Below, piece after piece: positions 49,293-60,349 of a stretch of 64,000 nucleotides of DNA. The stretch comes from Ipomoea triloba. Its lineage: Eukaryota > Streptophyta > Magnoliopsida > Solanales > Convolvulaceae. Position numbers and translations under genes: made by a program. The DNA is taken from contig NC_044920.1 in assembly GCF_003576645.1 (NCBI RefSeq), positions 291,986 through 355,985 on the forward strand, given 5' to 3'. Within the stretch, counting starts at the first letter, position 1. Every line of letters starts with the position of its first letter. Below the pieces are notes generated by a model. That model was not told the DNA's origin. It did not search any database and saw only the letters and a program-made list of their open reading frames with translations.

Positions 49293-50258
49293 NNNNNNNN
49301 NNNNNNNNNNNNNNNNNNNNNNNNNNNNNNNNNNNNNNNNNNNNNNNNNNNNNNNNNNNNNNNNNNNNNNNNNNNNNNNNNNNNNNNNNNNNNNNNNNNN
49401 NNNNNNNNNNNNNNNNNNNNNNNNNNNNNNNNNNNNNNNNNNNNNNNNNNNNNNNNNNNNNNNNNNNNNNNNNNNNNNNNNNNNNNNNNNNNNNNNNNNN
49501 NNNNNNNNNNNNNNNNNNNNNNNNNNNNNNNNNNNNNNNNNNNNNNNNNNNNNNNNNNNNNNNNNNNNNNNNNNNNNNNNNNNNNNNNNNNNNNNNNNNN
49601 NNNNNNNNNNNNNNNNNNNNNNNNNNNNNNNNNNNNNNNNNNNNNNNNNNNNNNNNNNNNNNNNNNNNNNNNNNNNNNNNNNNNNNNNNNNNNNNNNNNN
49701 NNNNNNNNNNNNNNNNNNNNNNNNNNNNNNNNNNNNNNNNNNNNNNNNNNNNNNNNNNNNNNNNNNNNNNNNNNNNNNNNNNNNNNNNNNNNNNNNNNNN
49801 NNNNNNNNNNNNNNNNNNNNNNNNNNNNNNNNNNNNNNNNNNNNNNNNNNNNNNNNNNNNNNNNNNNNNNNNNNNNNNNNNNNNNNNNNNNNNNNNNNNN
49901 NNNNNNNNNNNNNNNNNNNNNNNNNNNNNNNNNNNNNNNNNNNNNNNNNNNNNNNNNNNNNNNNNNNNNNNNNNNNNNNNNNNNNNNNNNNNNNNNNNNN
50001 NNNNNNNNNNNNNNNNNNNNNNNNNNNNNNNNNNNNNNNNNNNNNNNNNNNNNNNNNNNNNNNNNNNNNNNNNNNNNNNNNNNNNNNNNNNNNNNNNNNN
50101 NNNNNNNNNNNNNNNNNNNNNNNNNNNNNNNNNNNNNNNNNNNNNNNNNNNNNNNNNNNNNNNNNNNNNNNNNNNNNNNNNNNNNNNNNNNNNNNNNNNN
50201 NNNNNNNNNNNNNNNNNNNNNNNNNNNNNNNNNNNNNNNNNNNNNNNNNNNNNNNNNN
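49293..50258. other. Assembly gap, 966 N
   Basis: Unsequenced. It is bordered by A runs on both sides, the likely cause of the break. Confidence 1.
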
Positions 50259-50306
50259 TAAAAAAAAAAAAAAAAAAAAAGAGCTGTCAGGCGCGCCCGC
50301 TAGGCA

Positions 50307-50334
50307 GCTGCTGTGCGCAAACGCGCACAGCAGC
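50307..50334. repeat. Perfect 12-bp GC-rich hairpin
   Basis: GCTGCTGTGCGC (50307-50318), loop AAAC, then GCGCACAGCAGC (50323-50334). It lies in the GC-rich core of the TIR element. Confidence 0.9.
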
Positions 50335-50491
50335 AAAGTATTAAAAAAAATAAAGATAAAGAATAGATCTGACATTATGCGGTGCCTTGCAGGATGAACC
50401 CATCCTCTCTCTCTCCCCTTCTCTCTCTCTGCTTACATGGACAAATAATCTGACATTATTCTCACAAAATCCATTGATAGGCATGCTCTTA

Positions 50492-53019
50492 AACATAGCC
50501 AACAAATCCTCTTATTAAAGAATTGATGTATAAACGGAATTTTATATTAAAAATTAGGAATTCGATTATTACTACTATTTTTTTGATTAAATTTGGTGTA
50601 TAATATTTTTTAGTGTTATATTTACCTTTTTTTTTATGTGATTTGTGGGTAATTATAGAATGTGACTTAGTGTAGTGATTCGTTGTTTGACTTGATGTCA
50701 TGATTAAATGTGACAATGTGTGGTTTGAATTCAAGATGATAGAAAGTGTTGATTGGAAAGAGTCTTGTGGACTTAAGATTAGTATGACAAAACTGGGAAC
50801 ACTACTTAAGTATAAAAAAAATGAAGTGATATATATGACAAGTTTTGCGAACTAAATAAGCTATAGTGTATCCCAGCATTTTGAAAACACAATAACAAGG
50901 GTGGCCGTACAAGTGCATATATGGAGCCATGGGGGAGCTTTCAAATTGCGAAGACCATTATTGAGTCAAGTTCAGACAGATGAGGAAGAAAACGAGTAAT
51001 TGTGGAAAACTTTATTTATGTGCATGCACCGCTCCAAACTTCAAACATGCGTGTATGTTTTTTTTTTTTTGGGTCAATTTCTCAAATTTTCCAAACGACC
51101 CGCCCGCCGTGTCCTTGGACTTTGTCGCATATACAGATTATTTTAATATTATTTAGCTTTAACGTGCGTCCAATTTCCTCAATAAACTGCACTGCACACC
51201 AAGTCACCAATATTTGTTTTGTTTTGCTTTGTTTGTTTAATGATAAGACTGAATAAATCGTACTTTAGTATAAAAAAAAATAGTATTCTTACTCTTAAAT
51301 TTTACTCCCAACTTTTACTCATCTCATAAAATTTTGATGATAACATTTTTATTGAGACCCACATGATAAAGATAGTAATCACCAATTGCCACATCAGTGA
51401 GTAAAAGTTTGAAAGTAGAAATAGGGAATACATGTAGTAGTAGAACTCTTTTGTAGTATAATAGGAGGGAGAAGTAAACAATATTATGAAGATTTTGTAT
51501 AATAGGCTAGATTCACATTCCATCCACTTAGTCACTTCTTTTGGAGCAATTTGTAATATAATTTTTAAAAGAAAAATAGGAGAAAGTCTGCAGCTGTTAC
51601 TCGAATGAACGTTCGGAGTGAACCCGCATTTTGAATCTAACTGACAAAGGATCACAAATAGATAAATAATGTTAGAATGTCCATAATTGATCGAATCAAA
51701 CCAAGAAAATAATAGACAACTCTCATAAGGTGTCAAAATCTTGAGCTTATCAAGTCAATTGTTCCACTAATTTGATTGTTGGAACAATCTTATCCTATAA
51801 TAGAATTATTGGATATATTGTAGATGGATTTTATTGATCGAAACTATATACAATTTAATGTGTCTTATATATCTACTTTGTTTTATGCAATATTCCTTTT
51901 TGGGATTTCTTCCCTCAAATTCTATTGATTATATCTGCTACACGTGGTACATTAAGGCTGCTCATTTTAAAGAGCCGCCATGGCTGAAGTATACATCAAT
52001 CTACTAGGCTAATAGCCGACAAAGTGGAGCTAGCTAGGCAGAATATACTTATTGTATTGTATGTATACTTTATTAATTCCTCTAGTTGTTAGCCATGCAT
52101 ACTATAGAGTAAGTAATATTACATATTTTACGGAATAAATATTACTTGAGATAAATGATCAAATCAGAAAGTCCATTTTGATAGAAAAAAATAATCTATG
52201 AATATTTGTAATACAATTTACATCTTTTATGTAGTTTGGTGACTATTATATATACAAAAATAAGGTTTAATTACTTATTACACACTTTTGAATAGTAATT
52301 ACAGATTTTCTTATCACAAAAAAATGATCATATTAAAATGCTTTAGGAGTGATAACTTTTATCTAAAGTGATGTCCTTTAATCAAATAAAGGATCAATTT
52401 GAATACACATGAAGTTGATTTTATCCTGCAGGTTCAATGCATGGTGGAATAATGGAATTGGCCTTAAGTTGTTTCTTTCATCACTTTCTAATCTGTCCTT
52501 TACTGTTGTTTCTCTAGAAATGTCTTCATGGGTATCATATCAAGCAGTAAATTCAACACTCGTGTGCTAAATAATCAAAACAAAGTAAATTAAAAGCAAC
52601 TATAGAAAAACGCGTAACGTATGTAACTAGTCATGACTCAATTGCACGATAAGACGAGAATATTCTTTAAATTCAAGATATTAAAAGAAGAAAAACTCGA
52701 TTTTAACATTTTATTATTTTTCTTTAAAAGTTAAAAACCTCATCACCATTCAAAGCTATAATCATGAAAAGTCCACTACATAAACATTTTAACTTAGATA
52801 ATATAATATCGCACGTTTCAGGACGACCATAAGCCCGGTAGTGCTAACATAACTACCATTTATCACTAATTAATGTTGTTTAACTTGTCGTGGCGTTTAC
52901 GACTAGAAGATTGACGAATATAATACATCGTACAGTGGTAATAAATATACCTTAGCCAATGCAGACATCGGCCGCCATAATAGTACAAAACCTCATATTC
53001 AATATATTCGTTGTTAGCT
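50492..53019. other. Intergenic region upstream of the WRKY gene
   Basis: No gene seen. A possible MITE lies at 51300-51421. The last kilobase is the likely WRKY promoter. Confidence 0.6.
51300..51421. mobile_element. Small TIR MITE-like repeat
   Basis: TTTTACTCCCAACTTTTACT at the left and, inverted, TTTCTACTTTCAAACTTTTA at the right form imperfect terminal repeats of about 22-24 bp around a 75-bp core. Confidence 0.4.
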
Positions 53020-53108
53020 TATAAAAGCCTCATAACCTCATCTTCTCAGTCTTCTTCACCAATTCACCCTCTCTCTCTCTCTCTATCTCTCTCTCTCTGA
53101 CTATATTC
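53020..53108 (+). promoter_or_regulatory. TATA box and CT-rich leader of the WRKY gene
   Basis: TATAAAAG at 53020-53027 precedes a CT-repeat leader (about 53067-53099) and the ATG at 53109. The spacing fits a start site near 53050. Confidence 0.6.
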
Positions 53109-54026
53109 ATGGAGGCCTACCCGACACTGTTTGGATCGAGTTCTTCGTCGCCGTTAAGGTTGTCGCCTCATTTGTCGCTGGCGAGCATGGGAAATCACGA
53201 GTACATCAAGGATGATGCGGCACAGGGCGATCTGCAGTTTCATGGAGCTGCAAAAGGAATGAAGGGGTTGTTGGAGCAGTTGAAACGCACGGAGACGGCT
53301 CCTACGTCGGACATGAAAAGCCATGGTTCCAGCATTAGTACTAACAGTTTGGCGGCGGAGAGTGAGGCGAAATCATCATCGGGTTACAAGATCAAGAAGG
53401 GAGAGAAGAAGATAAGGAAGCCTAGGTATGCGTTCCAAACCAGGAGCCAAGTGGATATTCTCGACGATGGTTATCGGTGGAGGAAATATGGACAGAAGTC
53501 TGTCAAGAACAACAAATTCCCAAGGTTTGTCTTTTTTTTTTTTAGGTCACGTTTGATGTGTTAATATGATTGATCTACCACTACGTGGGGTGTGGTTGGT
53601 TGAAAAAACTCATCCATCCTTAACCAAAGATCAATGGTTGATCCTTGATTTTGAGTATGAAACAGTTTTAAATTTTCAGACCAATTGTTCCACCCAATAA
53701 AGGTGCGAGAGAAATTCAGCTAGGAAACTCTTGAGCTACACCCAAAAAAATAATTAATCTACCACTCGATCACTAAGCTACTAAGTCTATAGATAGATAA
53801 CCTCAATTTTTTTTTTATAGAAACAAGATAGTAGGAATTGAAGCTGTTGGACTATTTAATATAATTAACTTTATAAGTAAAATACATCGTTAATCTGCAC
53901 ATATGATACATTAATATGATTGATCTACTACTCACTAGCTACATACATATAGATAACCTTAATTTTTGAATTGGTAGAATCAAGGTAGTTGGACGGATTG
54001 GAGTTAGTTGTCTAGGGCGGCGGAGA

Positions 54027-54069
<43 letters not shown>

Positions 54070-55257
54070 GTTAGTTAGGAAGGAAATTGAAAGAGATGAT
54101 GGCTGGGAATGGAGGAAGCTGGCCATGAAACCATAGTGATTGAGAGGAAAAAGAATAAGTAGAAAAAGCACCACCTACGATGGAGGAGGTAAGTAGGGGA
54201 GATTAAAGGGTAAAATAATTAAAGAAAAGGATCCTAAGAAACCCTAATTGATAGTTGAGAATATTGTCCATCATAAAGTCATACAAAATATTTTTAGATC
54301 ATAAGGAGGGGGAAATTCAAGTGCCATTCCTAATGCATGACATCTCATAGGGACTCTTTTAGTTTGAGGAATTCCTGTCCGATCATCCTAACTCTGCTTG
54401 GTAAATGCCCAAGAGACTCCCTACCATTCCATCTACTTACTACATACTCGAGTGAGTTGCCAACTACACAATTTCTCACTCGAAAGATGTGTCTACCCGA
54501 GACATTCCCATCTCTATCCAATTAATATTTATACATCTAGACGATATTTTTTAACAAGTTAAGATCTATACTAGTAGGCTTTTAATTATTAAGGTTTAAG
54601 AAAAAGTTGTTTATATATTATACTTGAAGATTATATATGAAATTATTTTCTACCGATCGAACTCATTATATTGTATCATGTAGAACAAGTCTTATATATA
54701 AAATTAAAGTAATGCAACTCTTCATTACAGTAATTCTGATCTTAACCTAGTTGTAATCAAATATAATGTTGAATGTGATGAAACACATACGAAACAAAGT
54801 ACTTTAGCTATACATACAAAATTCACACCAAATATCTTGGTCTTTCAACAAGAGAATGTTGATCATCATCATTATATAAATGTAGGTGGCAAATGTTCTT
54901 TCAAGAACAAAACATGATACCCTACGTCATGAAATGATATAAGTTCCTCCATATATTTAATTAGTTATATATAGAATAATCGTAAAACTTTATATGTCGA
55001 ATTAACTTATGATACAATTTTGATACGCATTAAAATGAAGTTTAGGATTAATTGAATTATGGTTATTTTGGTGGTGTAGGAGCTACTATAAGTGCACGCA
55101 TCAAGGGTGTAACGTGAAGAAGCAGGTTCAGAGGCTGTCTAAGGATGAAACCGTTGTCGTGACAACCTACGAAGGCATGCATTCTCATCCAATTGAGAAG
55201 TCCACTGATAACTTCGAACACATTCTCAGTCAGATGCAAATCTATGCCTCCTTTTGA
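53109..55257 (+). CDS. WRKY75: WRKY transcription factor, group IIc (WRKY75-like)
   Basis: Nuclear factor that binds W-box DNA (TTGACC/T); WRKY75-type members act in phosphate starvation, root hair, senescence and defence responses. Two exons: 53109-53524 and 55080-55257 (594 nt, 197 aa). The domain is preceded by [20 protein letters not shown], a run typical of the WRKY75/45 clade. The heptad WRKYGQK is at residues 124-130 and the zinc ligands fit C-X4-C-X23-H-X-H (Cys144, Cys149, His173, His175). The 1555-bp intron interrupts the Arg codon after NNKFP in phase 2, the conserved R-type WRKY intron. The protein ends [13 protein letters not shown]. Small differences from common family members are QKSV for QKAV and YYKC for YYRC. 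Assignment to WRKY75 rather than a close paralogue is likely but not certain. Confidence 0.9.
54029..54066. repeat. TA microsatellite in the WRKY intron
   Basis: Nineteen uninterrupted TA units. Confidence 0.95.
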
Positions 55258-56221
55258 TTTAATCCTTTCTTTGCTAGCTTATTTCATTCAATCCTTTTTC
55301 TTTCTTCTTTTTACTTAGTTTCAAATGGCTGTATATTATATTGCTTCCGATTACTTGAACTGTCTCCATGCTAATAATCTATATTTATAAAGCCAAACCC
55401 TAAACTAAAGTTTGTCTTATTAATTAACATTGATTACAATAAAAGTGTTCAATGGTTGTTGTTGTTGTTGTTACGTTGTTTTTGGTCTTTTGTAATTTAT
55501 AAACGTCTCCAATCCCCACCATGCACGATGCACCAAAGTATTGGATCAAAATCATACATACGTAGTAGTTGTGTCAGTGTCAATTTAAGGCTGTTAATGA
55601 TCCGAACATAAACGAACGGAGGTTGTTCGTGTTCGTTTGTTAAGGATTTTGGGATGTTCGTGTTCGTGTTCGTTTGTTAAGCTTTTTGAAAATCCTGTCC
55701 GTGTTCGTTAACGCTCGTGAACACTTAATAATATGTATATGTATGTATGTATGTATGTATGTGTGCGCGCGCGCGTGTTTGTAAAAATATTTGTGACCAT
55801 TATTAAACGAACATTAAATGAGCTTGTTCGCGAACACTACTAAACGAACACAAACGAGCTTGTTCAGGAACACTACTAAATGAACACAAACGAGTTTGTT
55901 CACGAACACTTAGCAAACGAGCTTACCACTGTTCAGACTCTGTTTGTTTATTAACCGAACTCTAAATTTTGTTGTTAATGTTCATTTACCTCAATAAACG
56001 AACGCTTAACGAGCTTGAACACGAGTAGTTTGTCGAAAGTTCTTTTTGCTAACAGCGTGTCATATATGTTTATTACCTTAATATCTTATCAACTCAACTT
56101 GGGTTAGTGTCTCTAACAAAAGAATAAATAAAAAAAATAAATGCAAGTATTATATTTTTGTGAAATTTAATCGCAAAAACTACAGATATATAGAAGTAAG
56201 CAAATCCTAGGCTAGCTAGTT
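55258..56221. other. Intergenic region with GTTCG/CGAAC repeat element
   Basis: The first 200 bp are the WRKY 3' UTR. Then 55590-56045 is built of GTTCGTGTTCGTTTG units on the left and CGAACACAAACGAGC units on the right, listed separately. No gene is seen. Confidence 0.6.
55590..56045. mobile_element. Internally repetitive, partly palindromic element
   Basis: GTTCGTGTTCGTTTGTTAAG occurs twice on the left. On the right CACTACTAAACGAACACAAA-type units of about 35 bp occur three times (55795-55915), so the halves are roughly inverted. Such GTTCG/CGAAC sequences are widespread dispersed repeats in eudicots. TATG units and alternating GC lie between the halves (55737-55778). Class not assigned. 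Confidence 0.5.
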
Positions 56222-56438
56222 GTACCGAGGGGGTGTGCAACGTCCTTCCCCATATTCTATTTAAAGAAACCCGATCATCAACAGAGGCCCTTTCCCCCCA
56301 ACCAACTTGAATCTGAACTACGATTCAGATCACGTCTAGGTCACCCCCGATATAAGACATTTCCTTAGATATTCTAGTTAGACTGCCTTCGCCTCTAGGA
56401 GAACGGAAACTCCTTTTCTCTCGGGATTCCCATTTTCT

Positions 56439-56568
56439 TGCTAAAGACTTTGCGTACTAAGATGCAAGCTCGATTTTTCTTGCTAAAGACTTTGCGTACT
56501 AAGATGCAAGCTCGATAGGAATTAGGAAAGACTTTGCGTACTAAGATGCAAGCTCGATAGGAATTAGG
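56439..56568. repeat. Three tandem units of about 40 bp in the NUMT
   Basis: GACTTTGCGTACTAAGATGC recurs in three consecutive units starting near 56446, 56487 and 56530, each followed by AAGCTCGAT. Confidence 0.9.
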
Positions 56569-56898
56569 CTTTAACCCTTTAGCTTACCTTAACTGAACCC
56601 AATCCCATCCTTCTCGTTCGATCTAATTCCATAGCCTCTACTTTCTTTCCTTCGTTATCAAAGAGGGGCCCGTGGAGCTTATTTCTTTAAAATATTAAAA
56701 AAGGGGGAAGGAAGAATGGAAAGCCCTCACTTTATTGATGGGACATTTTGATCCCCTTTTCCTCTCATCCTCCCCCGATTCTGGTTCAGGAAAGGGTCAA
56801 TGCAAGGATCTTACTTCGAAGCAATCTCTGGAGTTTTCCCTTATCCGAACGGGTCTTGCAAGAAAATATGATTTCATATTGAGCTCCAAATATACGCT

Positions 56899-57799
56899 AT
56901 TGGGATGGGATGACTCCTACTAGCTTTCCCCCCCCTAAGAACTGCACGTGCGAGTTCCCCCGCATACGGCTCAAGTGGCGAAGGCCCTTTCCTTCGCGCT
57001 TGGTAAGCGCTTCGCTGTAGTCAAGCTTACTGCTAGCCTACCGCCTAGAGCCAAGCTTCGACCGCGACTTCTCGTCGCTTCTGGCCGCTTTATTCCGTCA
57101 CCCGAGATCCAAGTCAACACCGGCAAAGATCTCTTGATTCCTCGCGGTCGGGCCGGCTTAGAAGCAAGCTACCTCTTGCCTATCTCACCTCCTTTCTTCT
57201 TATTAGTAAGATAGGTTTGGAACCCTTTCCCCTTTTAATAATAAGGTAAGTTTCCAAAGCTCTTTCCTTCAGCTGGGTGAGCCTTCGGTTTTTGGATCGT
57301 CTTCTGCCCAATGCGGTACCCCCCGGTTTTTGGTTCCCATTGGGTTTACCTTGTTCACAGGTCGACCCCATGGCAGCAAGAAATGCGATCTTGTGCTATA
57401 CTCCGGTGATCTCTTTCCTACCGAGACATGCAAACTCCCATCGTGTCCCAGATCACATTCTGTGAATCGATAGGGAAAGCCTACTCATCTATCAGCTCCT
57501 CTTGTAGATCGGTGTGGTTTTACGAAGCGTCTAAGCACAGTTCACTCGCGTTGATCAATCTTCAGTGTTGCCGCCACTCCTTAAGGTTATCTGTTGTATC
57601 ACACACTTCTTTCATTCTTTCCCACGCTTCATACCTCCTCTTTCTTCTTTTATATTAGCACAAACAAATATCTTTTTTTTAATAGTTTATTTGTTGTTGT
57701 TAAGTTAAAAAGGTAAAGGGCCAGGCATGGTGGGGTAGGAGCATCCAGTCGGCAATCTTTTTGGCTTGACCAAGAAGTCTTATGTCCTCCGAGTCGCAC
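56899..57799 (-). other. Group II intron of rps10 (901 bp)
   Basis: Starts GTGCGACTCGG at 57799. The domain V hairpin is at 56939-56972 and a short domain VI region follows before the 3' end at 56899 (CCCAAT). No maturase-like protein is seen inside; the 63-codon ORF at 57180-57371 matches nothing I know. Confidence 0.85.
56939..56972 (-). ncRNA. Group II intron domain V
   Basis: On the minus strand GAGCCGTATGCGG, loop GGAA, then CTCGCACGTGCAGTTC gives the 34-nt catalytic hairpin with the diagnostic AGC-type start and GNRA-like loop region. Confidence 0.85.
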
Positions 57800-58147
57800 G
57801 GCGTTTTAACCGAAAGAACTTCTTGCGCAATTCATGCGTTTATGTTTTTATGACCAGAAATTGTTTCTTTATTTTCATTTCAAATTGTTCTCTGGACTTT
57901 TTATCAATATGAGGTAATCGTAAGACAGTATATAAGACTCGTGATTCAGGCAATCCAATCTTCCGTGTGTAACGCAGAAGCCCCCAAAAAAGGTTTTCGA
58001 GAAATGGGTGATAAAAAGATCGAATTACTATGCGTATCTTGGTGGTCATTACTTTTGGGGGTCTTTCTTTTTGGCTGACTCATCTTCTTGTTCTATTGAT
58101 CAGAAGCATCCAGCAGCACACGCCGGTTTATAATTAGATGATAAGGG

Positions 58148-58444
58148 CTAAGGCTCCCCCTTCTTTTCTCCGCCGGGGCGCGGAGAGTGTCCACATTTTT
58201 CTTTGTTCCGATCTCCAGTTTCTGAGGGAAATACCGGTTCTATTTTAACACCGCGAATCCAACTATATGAGAATGAGATCGGAACGCCGAGTGTTTTATT
58301 GTACTCCAAGACGTCGTTTACCATCTTGGAGTACTCCTTGAACAATTTATTTATATAGATAAATAACCCAAGAAAAACTGCATAAAAAAGGATGATCGGC
58401 TCACTATTCAATTGTTGGAATAGTTTTTCTGCGAGTTGAGACAT
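58148..58444 (-). CDS. Unidentified 98-codon ORF with one membrane segment (mitochondrial origin)
   Basis: Complete from ATG (58444) to stop (58148), 98 residues. It lies in the mitochondrial insert about 100 bp upstream of the rps10 start and on the same strand. Residues 16-31 (PIILFYAVFLGLFIYI) form a likely transmembrane helix. The start MSQLAEKLFQQLNS is polar, and the end is charged with Pro/Gly (HSPRPGGEKKGEP). I do not recognise the protein. Small single-helix ORFs beside ribosomal or respiratory genes are common in plant mitochondria, and some are linked to male sterility. That is background knowledge and not evidence for this one. In the nucleus it is probably not expressed. Confidence 0.4.
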   Translation of the reverse strand: MSQLAEKLFQQLNSEPIILFYAVFLGLFIYINKLFKEYSKMVNDVLEYNKTLGVPISFSYSWIRGVKIEPVFPSETGDRNKEKCGHSPRPGGEKKGEP

Positions 58445-58560
58445 GAGATGATTGACAACAAATGATTCCCTCTAGACAGAAAGAGAGTCCTTACTGTACG
58501 AGTAGTTCAGAATTCTAGCTAGAGTCCTAGAAACTAGAAATAGGCTATTAGGGAACTCCA

Positions 58561-59009
58561 GCCAAGTCAATCAACATTTGGTTTGGTAATCACAAGATTC
58601 TAAATTTAATTATATTTTCTATACGAATTGTTTATTAACCTTGTCACTTAACAGTAAAGAAATATACTACTATAACAAGATATAGGAAATAAACTTGTCC
58701 CCTGGCCTAATGGAAATGAGATATAAGAAATAAATTTGTCCACATGCCTAATGAAAATGATGATATGCACTTTCTTTGAGAGAGAGATTGGAAATAAATG
58801 TGTTCTCCGCCCTAATGGGAATGATATGCACTTGCTTTAATGAGTGATTTAGAGAAACGAGTCTAACATTCACTCATAATTTTTGGCATAATAATAAGCG
58901 TTTATTTACCATTGATACCACATGTTATGTAGTTGAGGTCAAAAGGCAGGAGGGGGGGGGGGGAGAGATAATTCAATTCTATTTTGTCATGTAAAAAAAA
59001 AAAAAAAAA
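58561..59009. other. Intergenic region with diverged 50-60-bp repeats
   Basis: GGAAATAAACTTGTCC with CCTAATGGAAATGA recurs in three diverged units at about 58685, 58726 and 58789. A G run (13 G, about 58940-58953) follows. The start of the tandem unit described at 62037-62262 lies at 58966-59009. No gene is seen. Confidence 0.6.
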
Positions 59010-59235
59010 GGGAAAAGGGTCAAATAGGCCCTCAAACTTTTCATAAGGAGGCAATTAGGCCCTCAAACTTTTCAAAGTTGCAATTATACACACGAACTCT
59101 TAATCTGAGAGCAATGAGGCCCAATGACCGGATAACCACTGGTAACCTCCGGTAAGATGCCTTGTAGGCACTGACTGGACACCATTTGTACATATTAAGC
59201 TTGCCACTCAGCAAAACTAATAATAATAATAATAA
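59010..59235. repeat. Terminal inverted repeat, left, of the deleted MULE
   Basis: Inverted partner of about 61799-62026. Shared inner landmarks are GGACACCATTTGTACATATT and AAGCTTGCCACTCAGCAAAA. Confidence 0.9.
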
Positions 59236-59603
59236 ATAATAAAAAACAAAACAAAAGGTAATTAATAAATAAATAAATAAAACAAAATAAAAGATTAAGA
59301 AAACGGAAGGAACGAAACAAAGTAACAAAATAAAAAGTAAATAAATTAAAGAATGAATTGAAATCAGTAACCCTAATAACCACTATCTAAACGCAAAATC
59401 AATTTATCCTTTTCCAAGTATCCAGCTTCATTCACCTAAAGTTAAAATCGACGAAGGAATATTGCAGGCTAAGTGCACGACGAAAGCCATTGTTGTTGAC
59501 TGGAGCTTGAAGAAGATGCTTTGGCAATAGACGGGTAGTCGAAGCTTGAAGAAGAAGCTTTGGCAGTTGACAGCGGTCGGACGAACTTCTTCCACAGACT
59601 GTG

Positions 59604-60349
59604 ATGAAGAGGATTGCAAAAAAAAGGAAAGATGTTGAAAGGTGGACAGGAAATTATGGCCCCTTAATAATGAAGAAACTAAATGCAAACATAGGTGAAA
59701 GCATGGGATGGAAGGTAATTATATTTATGCCTTTATTGTTCATATATTTGTGTACTTACTGCTAGTTTCTAGGGTTATTACTGCTACCTTACTATAATTT
59801 TTAGTTTCTGACTTGATGATTATATTATACTAGGTTGATTTCAACGGAGATGATGGTTATGAAATTAAGAAAGGAAGACAACAATTCAAAGTGAAGCTTG
59901 CAGGTAAAAGCTGCTCATGCAACTCATGGGATCTTTGTGGTATACCATGTCCACATGCAATTTGTGCAATATTTGATACTGGAAGGGACCCTGAAGAATA
60001 CATCGACTCCTGCTACTCAAAAGAGATTTACCTAAGGACGTATGCACATACACTTCAACCTATGAATGGAGAGTTATTTTGGCCAAAGACACAATGTGAG
60101 GAGATTCTTGCTCCATTACCAAAAAAGATGGCAGGCAGACCAAAAAGAAAAAGAAATCGTGAGGCCAATGAAATCCCAACTCGTCGTAAGCAAGGCACAT
60201 CCACTACTATTACTACTATTAGCAGTGTGAAGACAAGGGTATCGAAAAAGGGAAAGCAGATGCATTGTTCCCTTTGTAAGAACCCGGGACATTATAAAAG
60301 AACATGCCCTAATAGGAGTGGCCAACAAGATGTTGCACCAATGGACTGA
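59604..60349 (+). pseudogene. MURA-type transposase, C-terminal remnant
   Basis: Exon 59604-59714 encodes MKRIAKKRKDVERWTGNYG and on to NIGESMGWK; exon 59834-60349 continues VDFNGDDGYEIKKGRQQFK, a SWIM finger CSCNSWDLCGIPCPHAIC, a basic region GRPKRKRNRE, a CCHC knuckle CSLCKNPGHYKRTC and the stop. The same regions of the MULE transposase at 38695-41721 align along their length (VDFNGDDGYEIKKGRQQFKV is shared), but that gene has no intron at this point. The PB1-like, DNA-binding and DDE parts are absent, so no transposase activity is expected. Confidence 0.85.

Larger units (their letters stand above)
49160..50491. mobile_element. TIR element (class unclear) containing the sequence gap
   Basis: The left end TAAGAGCATCCTTATTAATG and the inverted right end TAAGAGCATGCCTATCAATG match at 17 of 20 positions. 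AGAGCAT-type ends are common in plant non-autonomous DNA elements. Inside are poly-A edges on both sides of the 966-N gap, a GC hairpin, and CT-rich sequence. The superfamily cannot be assigned. Confidence 0.6.
56786..58049 (-). pseudogene. rps10: Mitochondrial ribosomal protein S10 gene copy (NUMT), internal stop
   Basis: rps10 encodes a small-subunit protein of the mitochondrial ribosome. Exon 1 (57800-58049) starts MTTKIRIVIRSF, includes ENLFWGLLRYTRKIGLPESR and ends in HELRKKFFRLKR. Exon 2 (56786-56898) continues QRIFGAQYEIIFSCKTRSDK and stops at 56786-56788. Joined length is 363 nt (120 codons plus stop), right for the family. The intron begins GTGCGAC, as group II introns do, and splits a CAG codon. 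A TAA stands at codon 70 (57840-57842), where the family has Glu in this region, so the frame is broken. RNA editing (C to U) cannot remove this stop. It is a decayed nuclear copy by all visible signs. Confidence 0.9.
56222..58560. mobile_element. Nuclear insertion of mitochondrial DNA (NUMT)
   Basis: GC content rises and T-run-rich nuclear sequence gives way to typical plant mitochondrial DNA. It holds the mitochondrial gene rps10 with its group II intron, plus flanking mitochondrial-type spacer. No N lies at either edge, so it is continuous with nuclear DNA in this assembly. Edges are set by change in base composition and are good to about 50 bp. Confidence 0.85.

Noticed and set aside
49188..50375. 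395-codon minus-strand ORF
   Set aside because: Most of it is the N gap and the rest is poly-Phe from A runs.
57180..57371. Possible intron-encoded protein in the rps10 group II intron
   Set aside because: 63 codons without RT, maturase X or HNH motifs; the intron is far too short to carry a maturase.
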